Shown here piece after piece: positions 50,241 through 57,266 of a stretch of DNA of 64,000 nt. The stretch is taken from positions 83,096-147,095 of the forward strand of contig NZ_JAGPXL010000017.1 in NCBI RefSeq assembly GCF_018070565.1. The letters run 5' to 3'. Within the stretch, counting starts at the first letter, position 1. Every line of letters begins with the position of its first letter. The DNA comes from Streptomyces sp. B93. Its GTDB lineage: Bacteria > Actinomycetota > Actinomycetes > Streptomycetales > Streptomycetaceae. Both the position numbers and the translations under genes were made by a program. The notes beneath the pieces were generated by a model that was not told the DNA's origin, ran no database searches, and saw only the letters and a list, made by a program, of their open reading frames with translations.

Positions 50241-51485
50241 ATGGCCGAACACCCCGCCTACCCCGTAGGCCTCCGCCTCACCGGCCGTCGCGTGGTCGTC
50301 CTCGGCGGCGGCCAGGTCGCCCAACGCCGCCTCCCCGCCCTGATCGCCGCGGGCGCCGACATCCACCTCGTCTCCCCGGAGGCGACCCCCTCCGTCGAGG
50401 CCATGGCGGACGCGGGCGAGATCGCCTGGTCCAGGCGCCCCTACGCCGAGGGTGACCTCGCGGACGCCTGGTACGCCCTGATCGCCACCGGTGACACGGA
50501 GGCCAACACCCTCGCCTCCGCCGAGGCGGAACGCCACCGTGTGTGGTGCGTCCGCTCCGACGACGCCGACGCGGCCACCGCCTGGACCCCGGCGACCGGC
50601 ACCAGCGAGGGCGTGACCGTCGCCGTCCTCACCACCAGCGCCAAGAGCCGCGACCCCCGCCACACCGCCGCCATCCGCGACGCGGTCGTCGAGGGCCTGC
50701 GCGACGGCACCCTCGTCGCCCCGCACCACCGCACCCGCGCCCCCGGCGTCGCCCTCGTCGGCGGCGGCCCGGGCGACCCGGACCTGATCACGGTCCGCGG
50801 GCGCCGCCTCCTCGCCGAGGCGGACGTCGTCATCGCCGACCGGCTCGGCCCCCGCGACCTGCTCGCCGAACTCCCGCCGCACGTCGAGGTGATCGACGCG
50901 GCGAAGATCCCGTACGGCCGCTTCATGGCCCAGGAGGCCATCAACAACGCCCTGATCGAACACGCCAAGCAGGGCAAGTCGGTCGTACGGCTCAAGGGCG
51001 GCGACCCGTTCGTCTTCGGCCGCGGCATGGAGGAGGCGCAGGCGCTCGCCGAGGCGGGCATCGCGTGCACGGTCGTCCCCGGCATCTCCAGCTCGATCTC
51101 CGTACCCGGCGCGGCGGGCATCCCGGTCACCCACCGCGGGGTCGCCCATGAGTTCACCGTGGTCAGCGGGCATGTGGCGCCGGATGACGAGCGCTCCCTG
51201 GTCGACTGGGCCTCGCTCGCCAAGCTCACCGGCACGCTGGTCGTCCTGATGGGCGTCGACAAGATCGGCCGGATCGCCGAGACCCTGGTCGCGCACGGCA
51301 AGTCCCCCGACACACCGGTCGCCCTCGTCCAGGAGGGCACCACGGCGGCGCAGCGCCGGGTCGACGCGACCCTGGCGACGGTCGCGGAGACGGTGGTCGC
51401 GCAGGAGGTGAAGCCCCCGGCGGTCATCGTCATCGGCGAGGTCGTCGGCGTGGGGCCGGGGACGCCGGTGCTCCCCGTCGAGTAA
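50241..51485 (+). CDS. cobA: Siroheme synthase-like: precorrin-2 dehydrogenase domain plus uroporphyrinogen-III methyltransferase
   Basis: A 414-residue protein. The N-terminal part (about 1-150) is a CysG-type NAD-dependent dehydrogenase domain (GRRVVVLGGGQVAQRRLPAL; GVTVAVLTTSAKSRDPRHTA). The C-terminal SUMT domain (about 165-410) methylates uroporphyrinogen III at C2 and C7: LVGGGPGDPDLITVRGRRLL, VVRLKGGDPFVFGRG and VVPGISSSISVPGAAGIPVTH. The product, precorrin-2, feeds both cobalamin and siroheme. The ferrochelatase function of CysG-B is uncertain. The gene is probably transcribed from its own promoter. Confidence 0.92.
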   Translation: MAEHPAYPVGLRLTGRRVVVLGGGQVAQRRLPALIAAGADIHLVSPEATPSVEAMADAGEIAWSRRPYAEGDLADAWYALIATGDTEANTLASAEAERHRVWCVRSDDADAATAWTPATGTSEGVTVAVLTTSAKSRDPRHTAAIRDAVVEGLRDGTLVAPHHRTRAPGVALVGGGPGDPDLITVRGRRLLAEADVVIADRLGPRDLLAELPPHVEVIDAAKIPYGRFMAQEAINNALIEHAKQGKSVVRLKGGDPFVFGRGMEEAQALAEAGIACTVVPGISSSISVPGAAGIPVTHRGVAHEFTVVSGHVAPDDERSLVDWASLAKLTGTLVVLMGVDKIGRIAETLVAHGKSPDTPVALVQEGTTAAQRRVDATLATVAETVVAQEVKPPAVIVIGEVVGVGPGTPVLPVE

Positions 51486-51514
51486 CCGCGGGTAACACGA
51501 CCCGTACCGAGCCG

Positions 51515-51549
51515 TTGGCACCACACCCAGGACAAGGCAGTATCACTCT
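51515..51549 (+). promoter_or_regulatory. Leaderless promoter of the SpoU methyltransferase gene
   Basis: TTGGCA (51515-51520) and CAGTAT (51538-51543) are spaced 17 bp apart, and the GTG start follows six bases later at 51550. The arrangement predicts transcription starting at or next to the start codon. Confidence 0.6.
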
Positions 51550-52368
51550 GTGGCCGATCTCATCACCGTCGAGGACCCCGACGACCCGCGCCTGCGCGAC
51601 TACACGGGCCTGACCGACGTCGAACTGCGCCGCAAGCGCGAACCGGCCGAGGGCCTGTTCATCGCGGAGGGCGAGAAGGTCATCCGGCGCGCCAAGGACA
51701 CCGGGTACGAGATGCGGTCGATGCTGCTCTCCGCCAAGTGGGTCGACGTCATGCGCGACGTCATCGACGAGCTTCCCGCCCCGGTCTACGCCGTCAGCCC
51801 GGAAGTCGCCGAACAGGTCACCGGCTACCACGTCCACCGCGGCGCCCTCGCCTCCATGGCGCGCAAACCGCTGCCCACCGCGGCCGACCTGCTGCACACC
51901 GCCCGCCGCGTGGTGATCATGGAGTCGGTCAACGACCACACCAACATCGGCGCCATCTTCCGCTCCGCGGCGGCGCTCGGCATGGACGCGGTCCTGCTGT
52001 CGCCCGACTGCGCCGACCCGCTGTACCGCCGTAGCGTCAAGGTCTCCATGGGCGCCGTCTTCTCCGTGCCCTACGCCCGGCTGGAGACCTGGCCCAAGGG
52101 CCTGGAGTCGGTACGCGAGGCGGGTTTCACCCTCCTCGCCCTCACGCCCGACGAGAAGGCCACCCCGCTCGACGTGGCCGCCCCGCACCGGATGGACCGT
52201 GTCGCGCTGATGCTCGGCGCGGAGGGCGACGGGCTGTCGACGCAGGCGCTGGTCGCCGCGGACGAGTGGGTGCGCATCCCGATGTCCCACGGCGTGGACT
52301 CGCTCAACGTGGGGGCGGCGGCAGCGGTGGCGTTCTACGCGGTCGCTACGGGGCGGCCGGGGCTGTGA
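51550..52368 (+). CDS. SpoU/TrmH-family RNA 2'-O-methyltransferase
   Basis: A 272-residue methyltransferase. A substrate-binding N-terminal domain (VELRRKREPAEGLFIAEGEK) precedes the knotted SpoU domain: ESVNDHTNIGAIFRSAAALG, MLGAEGDGLSTQALVAAD and PMSHGVDSLNVGAAAAVAFY. It methylates a ribose 2'-OH in rRNA or tRNA, with an unknown target. The GTG start sits right at a predicted transcription start. Its end overlaps the convergent protein-kinase gene by 23 bp. It is a second, distinct SpoU protein besides the truncated one at the window start. Confidence 0.93.
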   Translation: MADLITVEDPDDPRLRDYTGLTDVELRRKREPAEGLFIAEGEKVIRRAKDTGYEMRSMLLSAKWVDVMRDVIDELPAPVYAVSPEVAEQVTGYHVHRGALASMARKPLPTAADLLHTARRVVIMESVNDHTNIGAIFRSAAALGMDAVLLSPDCADPLYRRSVKVSMGAVFSVPYARLETWPKGLESVREAGFTLLALTPDEKATPLDVAAPHRMDRVALMLGAEGDGLSTQALVAADEWVRIPMSHGVDSLNVGAAAAVAFYAVATGRPGL

Positions 52369-53773
52369 ACGGGCGGTTCTCTTCGGCCTGCACCGGCTGG
52401 GCGTGGGACTGGGACTGGCGGGCGGCCTGCGCCGGTGTGCCGTCGTCCAGGCCCCGGGTCGACTTCTGGCAGCCCTGGACCAGGGCGATGCCCAGTGCCA
52501 CCAGCAGGGTCACTACGACGAACACGAACAGTCGCTGACGCAGCAGCCTGGGGTTGGCGGGCCTGCGGCCCGTGCCGGCGCCCGTCCCCGTGCCGGGGTT
52601 GCGGGGGCGGCTCGGGCCGCTCGAGCCGGTGCGGAGGGGCTTGGGGCGGCCGGTGGTGGCGGGACGGGCCGTGTTGCGGGCGGTGTTCCGGCCGGTGGGG
52701 GTGGGGCGGGGGCTTCGGGGGGTGCCGGGTGCGCTGGGTGTGCCGGTGCCGGTGCCGTTCCGGGACGGGCCGCGTGACGGGGTCGAGCCTCGGGGGGCGG
52801 GGGTGCCGGGTGCGCCCTGCGGGCGCCGTTGGCCGCGCTGCTCCGGGTAGCCGCGCTGCTGTTCCGGGTACGTGTCCGCGAAGCGGCTCGTGGGGCGGTC
52901 GGCCTCGGCGGAGCGCGGGGCCGGGGGGCGGCCGTCGAACAGGATCTGCGCCTCCCGTGCGGCGATCTCCTTCAGCCGCAGCGACAGGTCGAGGGTCGTC
53001 GGCCGGTCCTCGGGGTCCTTCGCCAGACAGGCCCGCACGAGCGGGGCGAGCGCGTCCGGTACGCCGTTCAGCTGCGGCTCCTCGTGCACGACTCGGTACA
53101 GCATCACCTCGGAGCTGCCGTGCCCGAAGGGGGAGTCGCCGGTGGAGGCGTAGGCGAGCGTGGCGCCCAGCGAGAACACGTCCGTCGCGGGGGTGACGGC
53201 GGCGCCACGGACCTGCTCGGGGGCGAGGAAGCCGGGGGAGCCGACCGCCGTGCCGACGTGGGTGAGCGTGGAGGCGCCGGTCGCCCAGGCGATGCCGAAG
53301 TCGATGATCCTCGGGCCCTTGGGGGAGAGCAGGATGTTGGACGGCTTCAGGTCCCGGTGCACGACCCCGGCCTCGTGGACGGCGACGAGCCCTTCCGACA
53401 GGGCGGCGCCGACGGCCGCTACGTCCGCTGCGACCAGAGGGCCGCCGTCGGCGACCTTGTCGTGCAGGGAGGGGCCGGGGACGTACTGGGTGGCGAACCA
53501 CGGACGGTCGGCCTCCAGGTCGGCGGCGACGAGGCGGGCGGTGCAGCCGCCGCGGATCCGCCGCGCGGCGGACACCTCACGGGCGAACCGGGACCGGAAC
53601 TCCTGGTCCTCCGCCAGGTCCGGCCGGATCACCTTGAGCGCGACCCGTTGCCCCTTCTTGTCGGAGCCCAGATAGACGACGCCCATCCCGCCCGCGCCCA
53701 GCCGTCTGTGCAGCCTGAACGAGCCGACGACGCGCGGGTCCTCGCGCCTCAGGCGCATCATCGCCATGTTCAT
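52346..53773 (-). CDS. Membrane-anchored Ser/Thr protein kinase
   Basis: A 475-residue PknB-type kinase. The kinase domain (about 15-270) has GAGGMGVVYLG, the catalytic VHRDLKPSNILL and the DFG motif IIDFGIAWATG. A proline/glycine/threonine-rich linker (about 280-405) follows, then one membrane helix (LFVFVVVTLLVALGIALVQ, about 415-434) and a 40-residue outer tail with no PASTA repeats. The start is taken as 53773 (MNMAMMRLRRED); nearby ATGs at 53767 and 53761 are possible. Its target is unknown. Convergent 23-bp overlap with the SpoU gene. Confidence 0.92.
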   Translation of the reverse strand: MNMAMMRLRREDPRVVGSFRLHRRLGAGGMGVVYLGSDKKGQRVALKVIRPDLAEDQEFRSRFAREVSAARRIRGGCTARLVAADLEADRPWFATQYVPGPSLHDKVADGGPLVAADVAAVGAALSEGLVAVHEAGVVHRDLKPSNILLSPKGPRIIDFGIAWATGASTLTHVGTAVGSPGFLAPEQVRGAAVTPATDVFSLGATLAYASTGDSPFGHGSSEVMLYRVVHEEPQLNGVPDALAPLVRACLAKDPEDRPTTLDLSLRLKEIAAREAQILFDGRPPAPRSAEADRPTSRFADTYPEQQRGYPEQRGQRRPQGAPGTPAPRGSTPSRGPSRNGTGTGTPSAPGTPRSPRPTPTGRNTARNTARPATTGRPKPLRTGSSGPSRPRNPGTGTGAGTGRRPANPRLLRQRLFVFVVVTLLVALGIALVQGCQKSTRGLDDGTPAQAARQSQSHAQPVQAEENRPFTAPAAP

Positions 53774-53984
53774 CCCCGCTGCCCGGTCCGTGTGACGAGC
53801 CACAGCTTACGTTTCCACGGCCGCCCGCGCGCAGAGGCCGCGCCCTCTTCGGGCGATGGATTGTCAGTGGTGGGTGGGAGACTTGAAGGGTGGTCAGGGA
53901 GCTTGCGGGCAGGGCGGCTTGTGGGTGCGGATGAGCCCAACCGCTCGTCACAGGAGGGGGATTGGACCCACGAAGGGTGACCGG

Positions 53985-54224
53985 GTGGAGATAGTCGTGG
54001 ACGCGGGGGACACCACGCGTACGTATGAGGTGGTGGCCAGCAGAGCGGGCCGCAGGGTGGAGACGGTGGTGCGGCGGGGGGTGGTGGAAGTGAGCGAAGT
54101 CACGCGGCGGGGGTCGGTGGTGCGGACGGCCCGCTTCATGGCGAACCGGGTGCTGGCGCTGGTCGAGCAGCCGGTGCCGCGCGAGGCCGCGGAGAAACCC
54201 CTCCGGGAAGACCCCGAGACGTAG
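53985..54224 (+). CDS. Small conserved-looking protein of unknown function
   Basis: A 79-residue protein: EIVVDAGDTTRTYEVVASRA, then GRRVETVVRRGVVEVSEVTR and a C-terminal helical tail (TARFMANRVLALVEQPVPRE). It has strand-rich character with repeated valines and no membrane segment. GAAGGGTGA precedes the GTG at 53985; an ATG at 53931 in the same frame is the alternative. It is divergent from the kinase gene. I cannot assign a family. Confidence 0.65.
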   Translation: MEIVVDAGDTTRTYEVVASRAGRRVETVVRRGVVEVSEVTRRGSVVRTARFMANRVLALVEQPVPREAAEKPLREDPET

Positions 54225-54341
54225 GTCAAGGTCTCCACCCAGGGGAGTAGTCGAGGTGGGCCGGCTCATCCTCCGGGAGGCCCGGCATTCGGTACGAGGG
54301 CATGACGTCCGGGCGGCGGGCCCCGCCTAGATTTGAGGTCA

Positions 54342-54387
54342 AGCGGCGGGTGCAGCACTCGTCCCCCGAGGTCAGACACCCGCCGCT
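54342..54387 (+). promoter_or_regulatory. Leader hairpin before the small membrane-protein gene
   Basis: AGCGGCGGGTG (54342-54352) and CACCCGCCGCT (54377-54387) form an 11-bp perfect stem around 24 nt, ending 48 bp before the ATG. TAGATT at 54328-54333 could be the -10. The hairpin would be at the very 5' end of the transcript. Confidence 0.4.
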
Positions 54388-54435
54388 GCCAAGGACAGAC
54401 AAGTCCGGAAACCGAGCAAGGTCAGGAGCGGGACC

Positions 54436-54603
54436 ATGGCCCACACAGCGTCGCGGACGGTGATCCGAGCACGGGGTCGCCGCCACCCGCTGGTGGCGAC
54501 ACTCATGGCCCTTCCCCTGGCGGTCCTGCTCCTCGTCGTCTTCGACGGCTGGGAGACGGTGACCACACAGGCGTCGTCCGTGGGCGAGATGCTGGGGCGC
54601 TGA
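54436..54603 (+). CDS. 55-residue single-pass membrane protein
   Basis: A short ORF with a basic N-terminus (TVIRARGRRHP), one hydrophobic segment (LVATLMALPLAVLLLVVF) and an outer tail (DGWETVTTQASSVGEMLGR). AGGAG lies ten bases before the ATG. It is bracketed by a leader hairpin and a strong terminator, which supports a real transcript. Inside-positive charge predicts the N-terminus in the cytosol. Function unknown. Confidence 0.65.
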   Translation: MAHTASRTVIRARGRRHPLVATLMALPLAVLLLVVFDGWETVTTQASSVGEMLGR

Positions 54604-54688
54604 GCGGCGACCCCAGGCCCGGAAGAGCGGTCCGGGCGGGGACATCCACCCATAACCCCGTGGGGACGGGGGTGCGGCGGACGGCAAC

Positions 54689-54724
54689 AATGCCAGGCGC
54701 AGCTGGGGAGCTGCGCCTGGCATT
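54689..54724 (+). terminator. Rho-independent terminator with T-tract
   Basis: AATGCCAGGCGCAGCT (54689-54704) pairs with AGCTGCGCCTGGCATT (54709-54724) around GGGG, followed by ACCTTTTT. This is the only hairpin in the window with a clear T-run. It ends the transcript of the small membrane-protein gene. Confidence 0.93.
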
Positions 54725-54828
54725 ACCTTTTTCCGGCTACGGGTGCTGCCTATGCCTGCGGCGGCCCGTCGGCGTGGGGTGTGGCGTGCGTAGCGCCATC
54801 TGCCGGGTGGTGGGTCGGGGCCGCGGCG

Positions 54829-54916
54829 GGGGGTGTCCGTCCTCGGAACCGCGCGGTCTGCCAACTTGATTGGCTCCGGGGTTTTCCGCGCGAACCACTG
54901 CGGGCGGACACCCCCG
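54829..54916. ncRNA. Candidate structured RNA or palindromic element (nested stems)
   Basis: Three nested perfect stems: GGGGGTGTCCG (54829-54839) with CGGACACCCCC (54906-54916); CGCGCGG (54850-54856) with CCGCGCG (54886-54892); GCCAA (54860-54864) with TTGGC (54870-54874). It does not fit a tRNA or a simple terminator. Strand and promoter are unknown; it could also be a mobile palindromic repeat. Confidence 0.35.
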
Positions 54917-54973
54917 ACACGTCCCCTTCCGCCGTACGGCGCCCGCACCCCGTCGCCCGCTGCCGTCACCGCG

Positions 54974-55029
54974 TAGCTGCGGGGCTGGCTTCGCTTAGCT
55001 GCGGGCAGTCGTGCCGCTGGGGCGGCACG
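54974..55029. repeat. 56-bp direct repeat, first copy
   Basis: TAGCTGCGGGGCTGGCTTCG, then a second TAGCTGCGGGCAGTC and the hairpin GTGCCGCTGGGGCGGCAC. The same 56 bp recurs at 55083-55138 with two mismatches. TAGCTGCGGG alone occurs five times between 54974 and 55115. Confidence 0.85.
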
Positions 55030-55082
55030 ACCCACCCTGGCTGCGGGGCTGCCATCTGCCGTAGCTGCGGGCAGTCCCCGCA

Positions 55083-55138
55083 TAGCTGCGGGACTGGCTT
55101 CGCGTAGCTGCGGGCAGTCGTGCCGCTGGGGCGGCACG
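55083..55138. repeat. 56-bp direct repeat, second copy
   Basis: The copy of 54974-55029, differing at two positions, 109 bp further on. It ends in the same 7-bp hairpin GTGCCGC-TGGG-GCGGCAC and lies 153 bp before the phosphotransferase-like gene. Confidence 0.85.
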
Positions 55139-55291
55139 GGTGGGCGCAGCGGCACCCCGTCGCGCCGGGCCGCGTGACCCACCCCCGGCCAGCACCCACG
55201 CCGGGCACCTGTCGACGCCGGGCCAGTTGTCCCACCGCGGCCGACACCCCCGTACCCTCCCCCCAGGCCGGAGGACAACCCAGGGAGCCCC

Positions 55292-56236
55292 GTGACACAC
55301 ACCCCGCCACTTTCGGGCGCGCTGACCGCGAGAGTCGCCACCGAGGCCCACACCAGGACCCCGTCCTGCCCCTGCACGGCCACCGCAACCCTCGCCCACC
55401 GCCCCGACGCCACGGTCATCCGCCACGGCGAGACCGTCGCCAAGGCCCACGCCCCCGGGGCCACGCCCGCAACCCTCACCCCCCGCCTCCACACGGCCGC
55501 CGCCCTCCCCGACCTCCTCCTCCCCCCGCTCGTCCCAACCCCCACCACCCTCCACAACCGCCTCGTCACCTTCTGGCCGTACGGCACCCCCGTGGACCCG
55601 GCCGACCCGGACGCCGCCCCCTGGGAGGCCGCCGCCACCCTCCTCGCCCGTCTCCACCGCATGCGGCCCCCCATCCCCCTGCCCCCCATGCGCGGCCCGG
55701 AGAAGGCGGCCAAGGCCGTTGCCCGGCTGGAGGAGACGCATGCCGAACACGCCGGCGCCGCCGACGTCATCCACGCCTGGTCCACCCTCCCCGCCTGGGC
55801 CCGCGCCCAGGCCCCGATGCCCGACACCACCACCCTCTGCCACGGCGACCTGCACCTGGGCCAGCTCGTCCGGCATCCCACCCCGGACGGCCCCTGGCGG
55901 CTGATAGACGTGGACGACCTCGGCGTCGGCGTCCCGGCCTGGGACCTCGCCCGCGCCGCCGCCTGGTACGCCTGCGGCATCCTCCTCCCGGAGGAGTGGG
56001 ACCGCTTCCTGACCGCCTACCGCGCGGCGGGCGGCCCGGCCGTCCCGGCGGAGGGTGACCCCTGGCCCGCGCTGGACGTCCCCGCCCGAGCGGTCACCGT
56101 GCAGAGCGCGGCCCGGGCGATCACCAAGGCGGTACAGGAGGGGCGCCCACTGGACGAGGTCGAGCAGGCCGTGGTCGACGCCTGCGGCCGAATCGCCGCC
56201 TTCCCCCCAGCGTTGGCCCCGAACTGCGCGAAGTAG
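55292..56236 (+). CDS. Aminoglycoside-phosphotransferase-fold protein
   Basis: A 314-residue kinase-like protein of the APH/choline-kinase superfamily. The catalytic loop is LCHGDLHLGQLV and the metal-binding acidic segment is LIDVDDLGVGVPAWDLARA; both are intact. The N-terminal lobe is proline- and alanine-rich (TPSCPCTATATLAHRPDATV). Such proteins phosphorylate small molecules such as sugars, amino acids or antibiotics, and the substrate cannot be told. CAGGGAG precedes the GTG at 55292. Confidence 0.88.
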   Translation: MTHTPPLSGALTARVATEAHTRTPSCPCTATATLAHRPDATVIRHGETVAKAHAPGATPATLTPRLHTAAALPDLLLPPLVPTPTTLHNRLVTFWPYGTPVDPADPDAAPWEAAATLLARLHRMRPPIPLPPMRGPEKAAKAVARLEETHAEHAGAADVIHAWSTLPAWARAQAPMPDTTTLCHGDLHLGQLVRHPTPDGPWRLIDVDDLGVGVPAWDLARAAAWYACGILLPEEWDRFLTAYRAAGGPAVPAEGDPWPALDVPARAVTVQSAARAITKAVQEGRPLDEVEQAVVDACGRIAAFPPALAPNCAK

Positions 56237-56316
56237 GGTGCAACCGACCGCAGCCGGACAGAGTCTGTCCTGGCGACATCCGAAGCAGGACCGACCGGCG
56301 AGGAGTTGAGCCCACC

Positions 56317-56595
56317 ATGCAGTGCCCGAAATGCCATGGACAGATGCACACGTACAACCGCAACGGTGTGCAGATAGAGCAGTGCAACAACTGCCGGGGG
56401 ATCTTCCTCGACTACGGCGAACTGGAGGCGCTGACCCGACTGGAGTCGCAGTGGGCCCAGCCCGCCCCGCCGCCCCCGGCCGCCCCGCAGGCGTATCCGG
56501 CTCCGCCCGCCCCCGCCTGGGGCGCCCCGCACGGTGGTCATCACTACGGCCGTCGGGGCAAGAAGGGCTTCGGGCACATGCTGTTCTCCAGCTGA
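56317..56595 (+). CDS. Zinc-ribbon protein (zf-TFIIB family)
   Basis: A 92-residue protein with a zinc ribbon formed by Cys3, Cys6, Cys23 and Cys26 (MQCPKCHGQMHTYNRNGVQ; EQCNNCRGIFLDYGELEAL). A Pro/Ala-rich linker follows, then a His/Gly/Lys tail (HGGHHYGRRGKKGFGHMLF). This matches the small zf-TFIIB proteins found across bacteria, whose function is unknown. A strong terminator lies 18 bp downstream. Confidence 0.9.
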   Translation: MQCPKCHGQMHTYNRNGVQIEQCNNCRGIFLDYGELEALTRLESQWAQPAPPPPAAPQAYPAPPAPAWGAPHGGHHYGRRGKKGFGHMLFSS

Positions 56596-56613
56596 GCCGG
56601 GCGGGAAGACGGA

Positions 56614-56648
56614 GAAGCCCTCGGCCGCTTCAGGCGGCCGAGGGCTTC
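56614..56648. terminator. Bidirectional terminator between the zinc-ribbon gene and the tRNA array
   Basis: GAAGCCCTCGGCCGC (56614-56628) pairs with GCGGCCGAGGGCTTC (56634-56648) around TTCAG. It sits 18 bp past the zinc-ribbon stop and 7 bp beyond the 3' end of the minus-strand tRNA array, so it serves both. Confidence 0.9.
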
Positions 56649-56654
56649 GGTGTG

Positions 56655-56726
56655 TGGACGATACTGGGATTGAACCAGTGACCTCTTCCGTGTCAGGGAA
56701 GCGCTCTCCCGCTGAGCTAATCGTCC
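56655..56726 (-). tRNA. tRNA-Val (GAC), third in the array
   Basis: 72 nt with a complete cloverleaf: acceptor GGACGAT/ATCGTCC, D arm GCTC/GAGC, anticodon loop CTGACAC (anticodon GAC) in stem CTTCC/GGAAG, T arm ACTGG/CCAGT with TTCAATC, discriminator A. CCA is not encoded. Confidence 0.96.
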
Positions 56727-56759
56727 TCGGGGTCGTGATCGTCGATCACGGGTGCTGCG

Positions 56760-56831
56760 TGCGCGATACTGGGATTGAACCAGTGACCTCTTCCGTGTCA
56801 GGGAAGCGCTCTCCCGCTGAGCTAATCGCGC
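56760..56831 (-). tRNA. tRNA-Val (GAC), second in the array, altered acceptor stem
   Basis: Identical to its neighbours except the acceptor stem, which is GCGCGAT/ATCGCGC instead of GGACGAT/ATCGTCC. The changes are paired, so the stem is intact. Anticodon GAC. Confidence 0.95.
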
Positions 56832-56850
56832 GAGGGATCCGAAGATCCAG

Positions 56851-56922
56851 TGGACGATACTGGGATTGAACCAGTGACCTCTTCCGTGTCAGGGAAGCGC
56901 TCTCCCGCTGAGCTAATCGTCC
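56851..56922 (-). tRNA. tRNA-Val (GAC), first in the array
   Basis: Sequence identical to the copy at 56655-56726 over all 72 nt, with acceptor GGACGAT/ATCGTCC and anticodon GAC in CTGACAC. Confidence 0.96.
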
Positions 56923-56926
56923 TTGG

Positions 56927-56997
56927 AGGTGGAGACGGGATTTGAACCCGTGTAGACGGCTTTGCAGGCCGTTGCCTCGCCTCTCGGCCACTCCACC
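56927..56997 (-). tRNA. tRNA-Cys (GCA)
   Basis: 71 nt; acceptor GGTGGAG/CTCCACC, anticodon loop CTGCAAA with anticodon GCA in stem ACGGC/GCCGT, T loop TTCAAAT, and discriminator U73, as expected for tRNA-Cys. It lies four bases from the adjacent tRNA-Val. Confidence 0.96.
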
Positions 56998-57037
56998 AGG
57001 AGTGTAGGGGACCGGTCGGATCCCCTGCGTTCCTTCG

Positions 57038-57110
57038 AGCGGACGACGAGGCTCGAACTCGCGACCTCAACCTTGGCAAGGTTGCGCTCTACCAACTGAG
57101 CTACGTCCGC
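57038..57110 (-). tRNA. tRNA-Gly (GCC)
   Basis: 73 nt; acceptor GCGGACG/CGTCCGC, anticodon loop TTGCCAA with anticodon GCC in stem CAACC/GGTTG, T loop TTCGAGC, discriminator U. It is first in the direction of transcription of this array. Confidence 0.96.
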
Positions 57111-57266
57111 CTGTCGTTTCGGTTCGCTTGCGCGTCCCGGCGACGTGTTGAACTCTAGCGGATTCCGGTGCCAGTACAAAAACGCGTTTGTGCAGCGTGC
57201 TGCGTTGCACCTGCTGAGCGGCCCGGTCCGGGCACCCGGTGGGGGGCGCGCCCTAGACTCGACAGC

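Larger units (their letters stand above)
54604..55291. other. 688-bp stretch without a protein gene
   Basis: It holds a terminator (54689-54724), a nested hairpin element (54829-54916), and two copies of a 56-bp repeat (54974-55029 and 55083-55138). No ORF with coding character or ribosome-binding site was found. The rest is very G/C-rich with no clear promoter. Confidence 0.6.

Noticed and set aside
56655..57110. Integrated element at the tRNA array
   Set aside because: No integrase, excisionase or direct repeat of a tRNA 3' end is present; the flanks are ordinary chromosomal genes.
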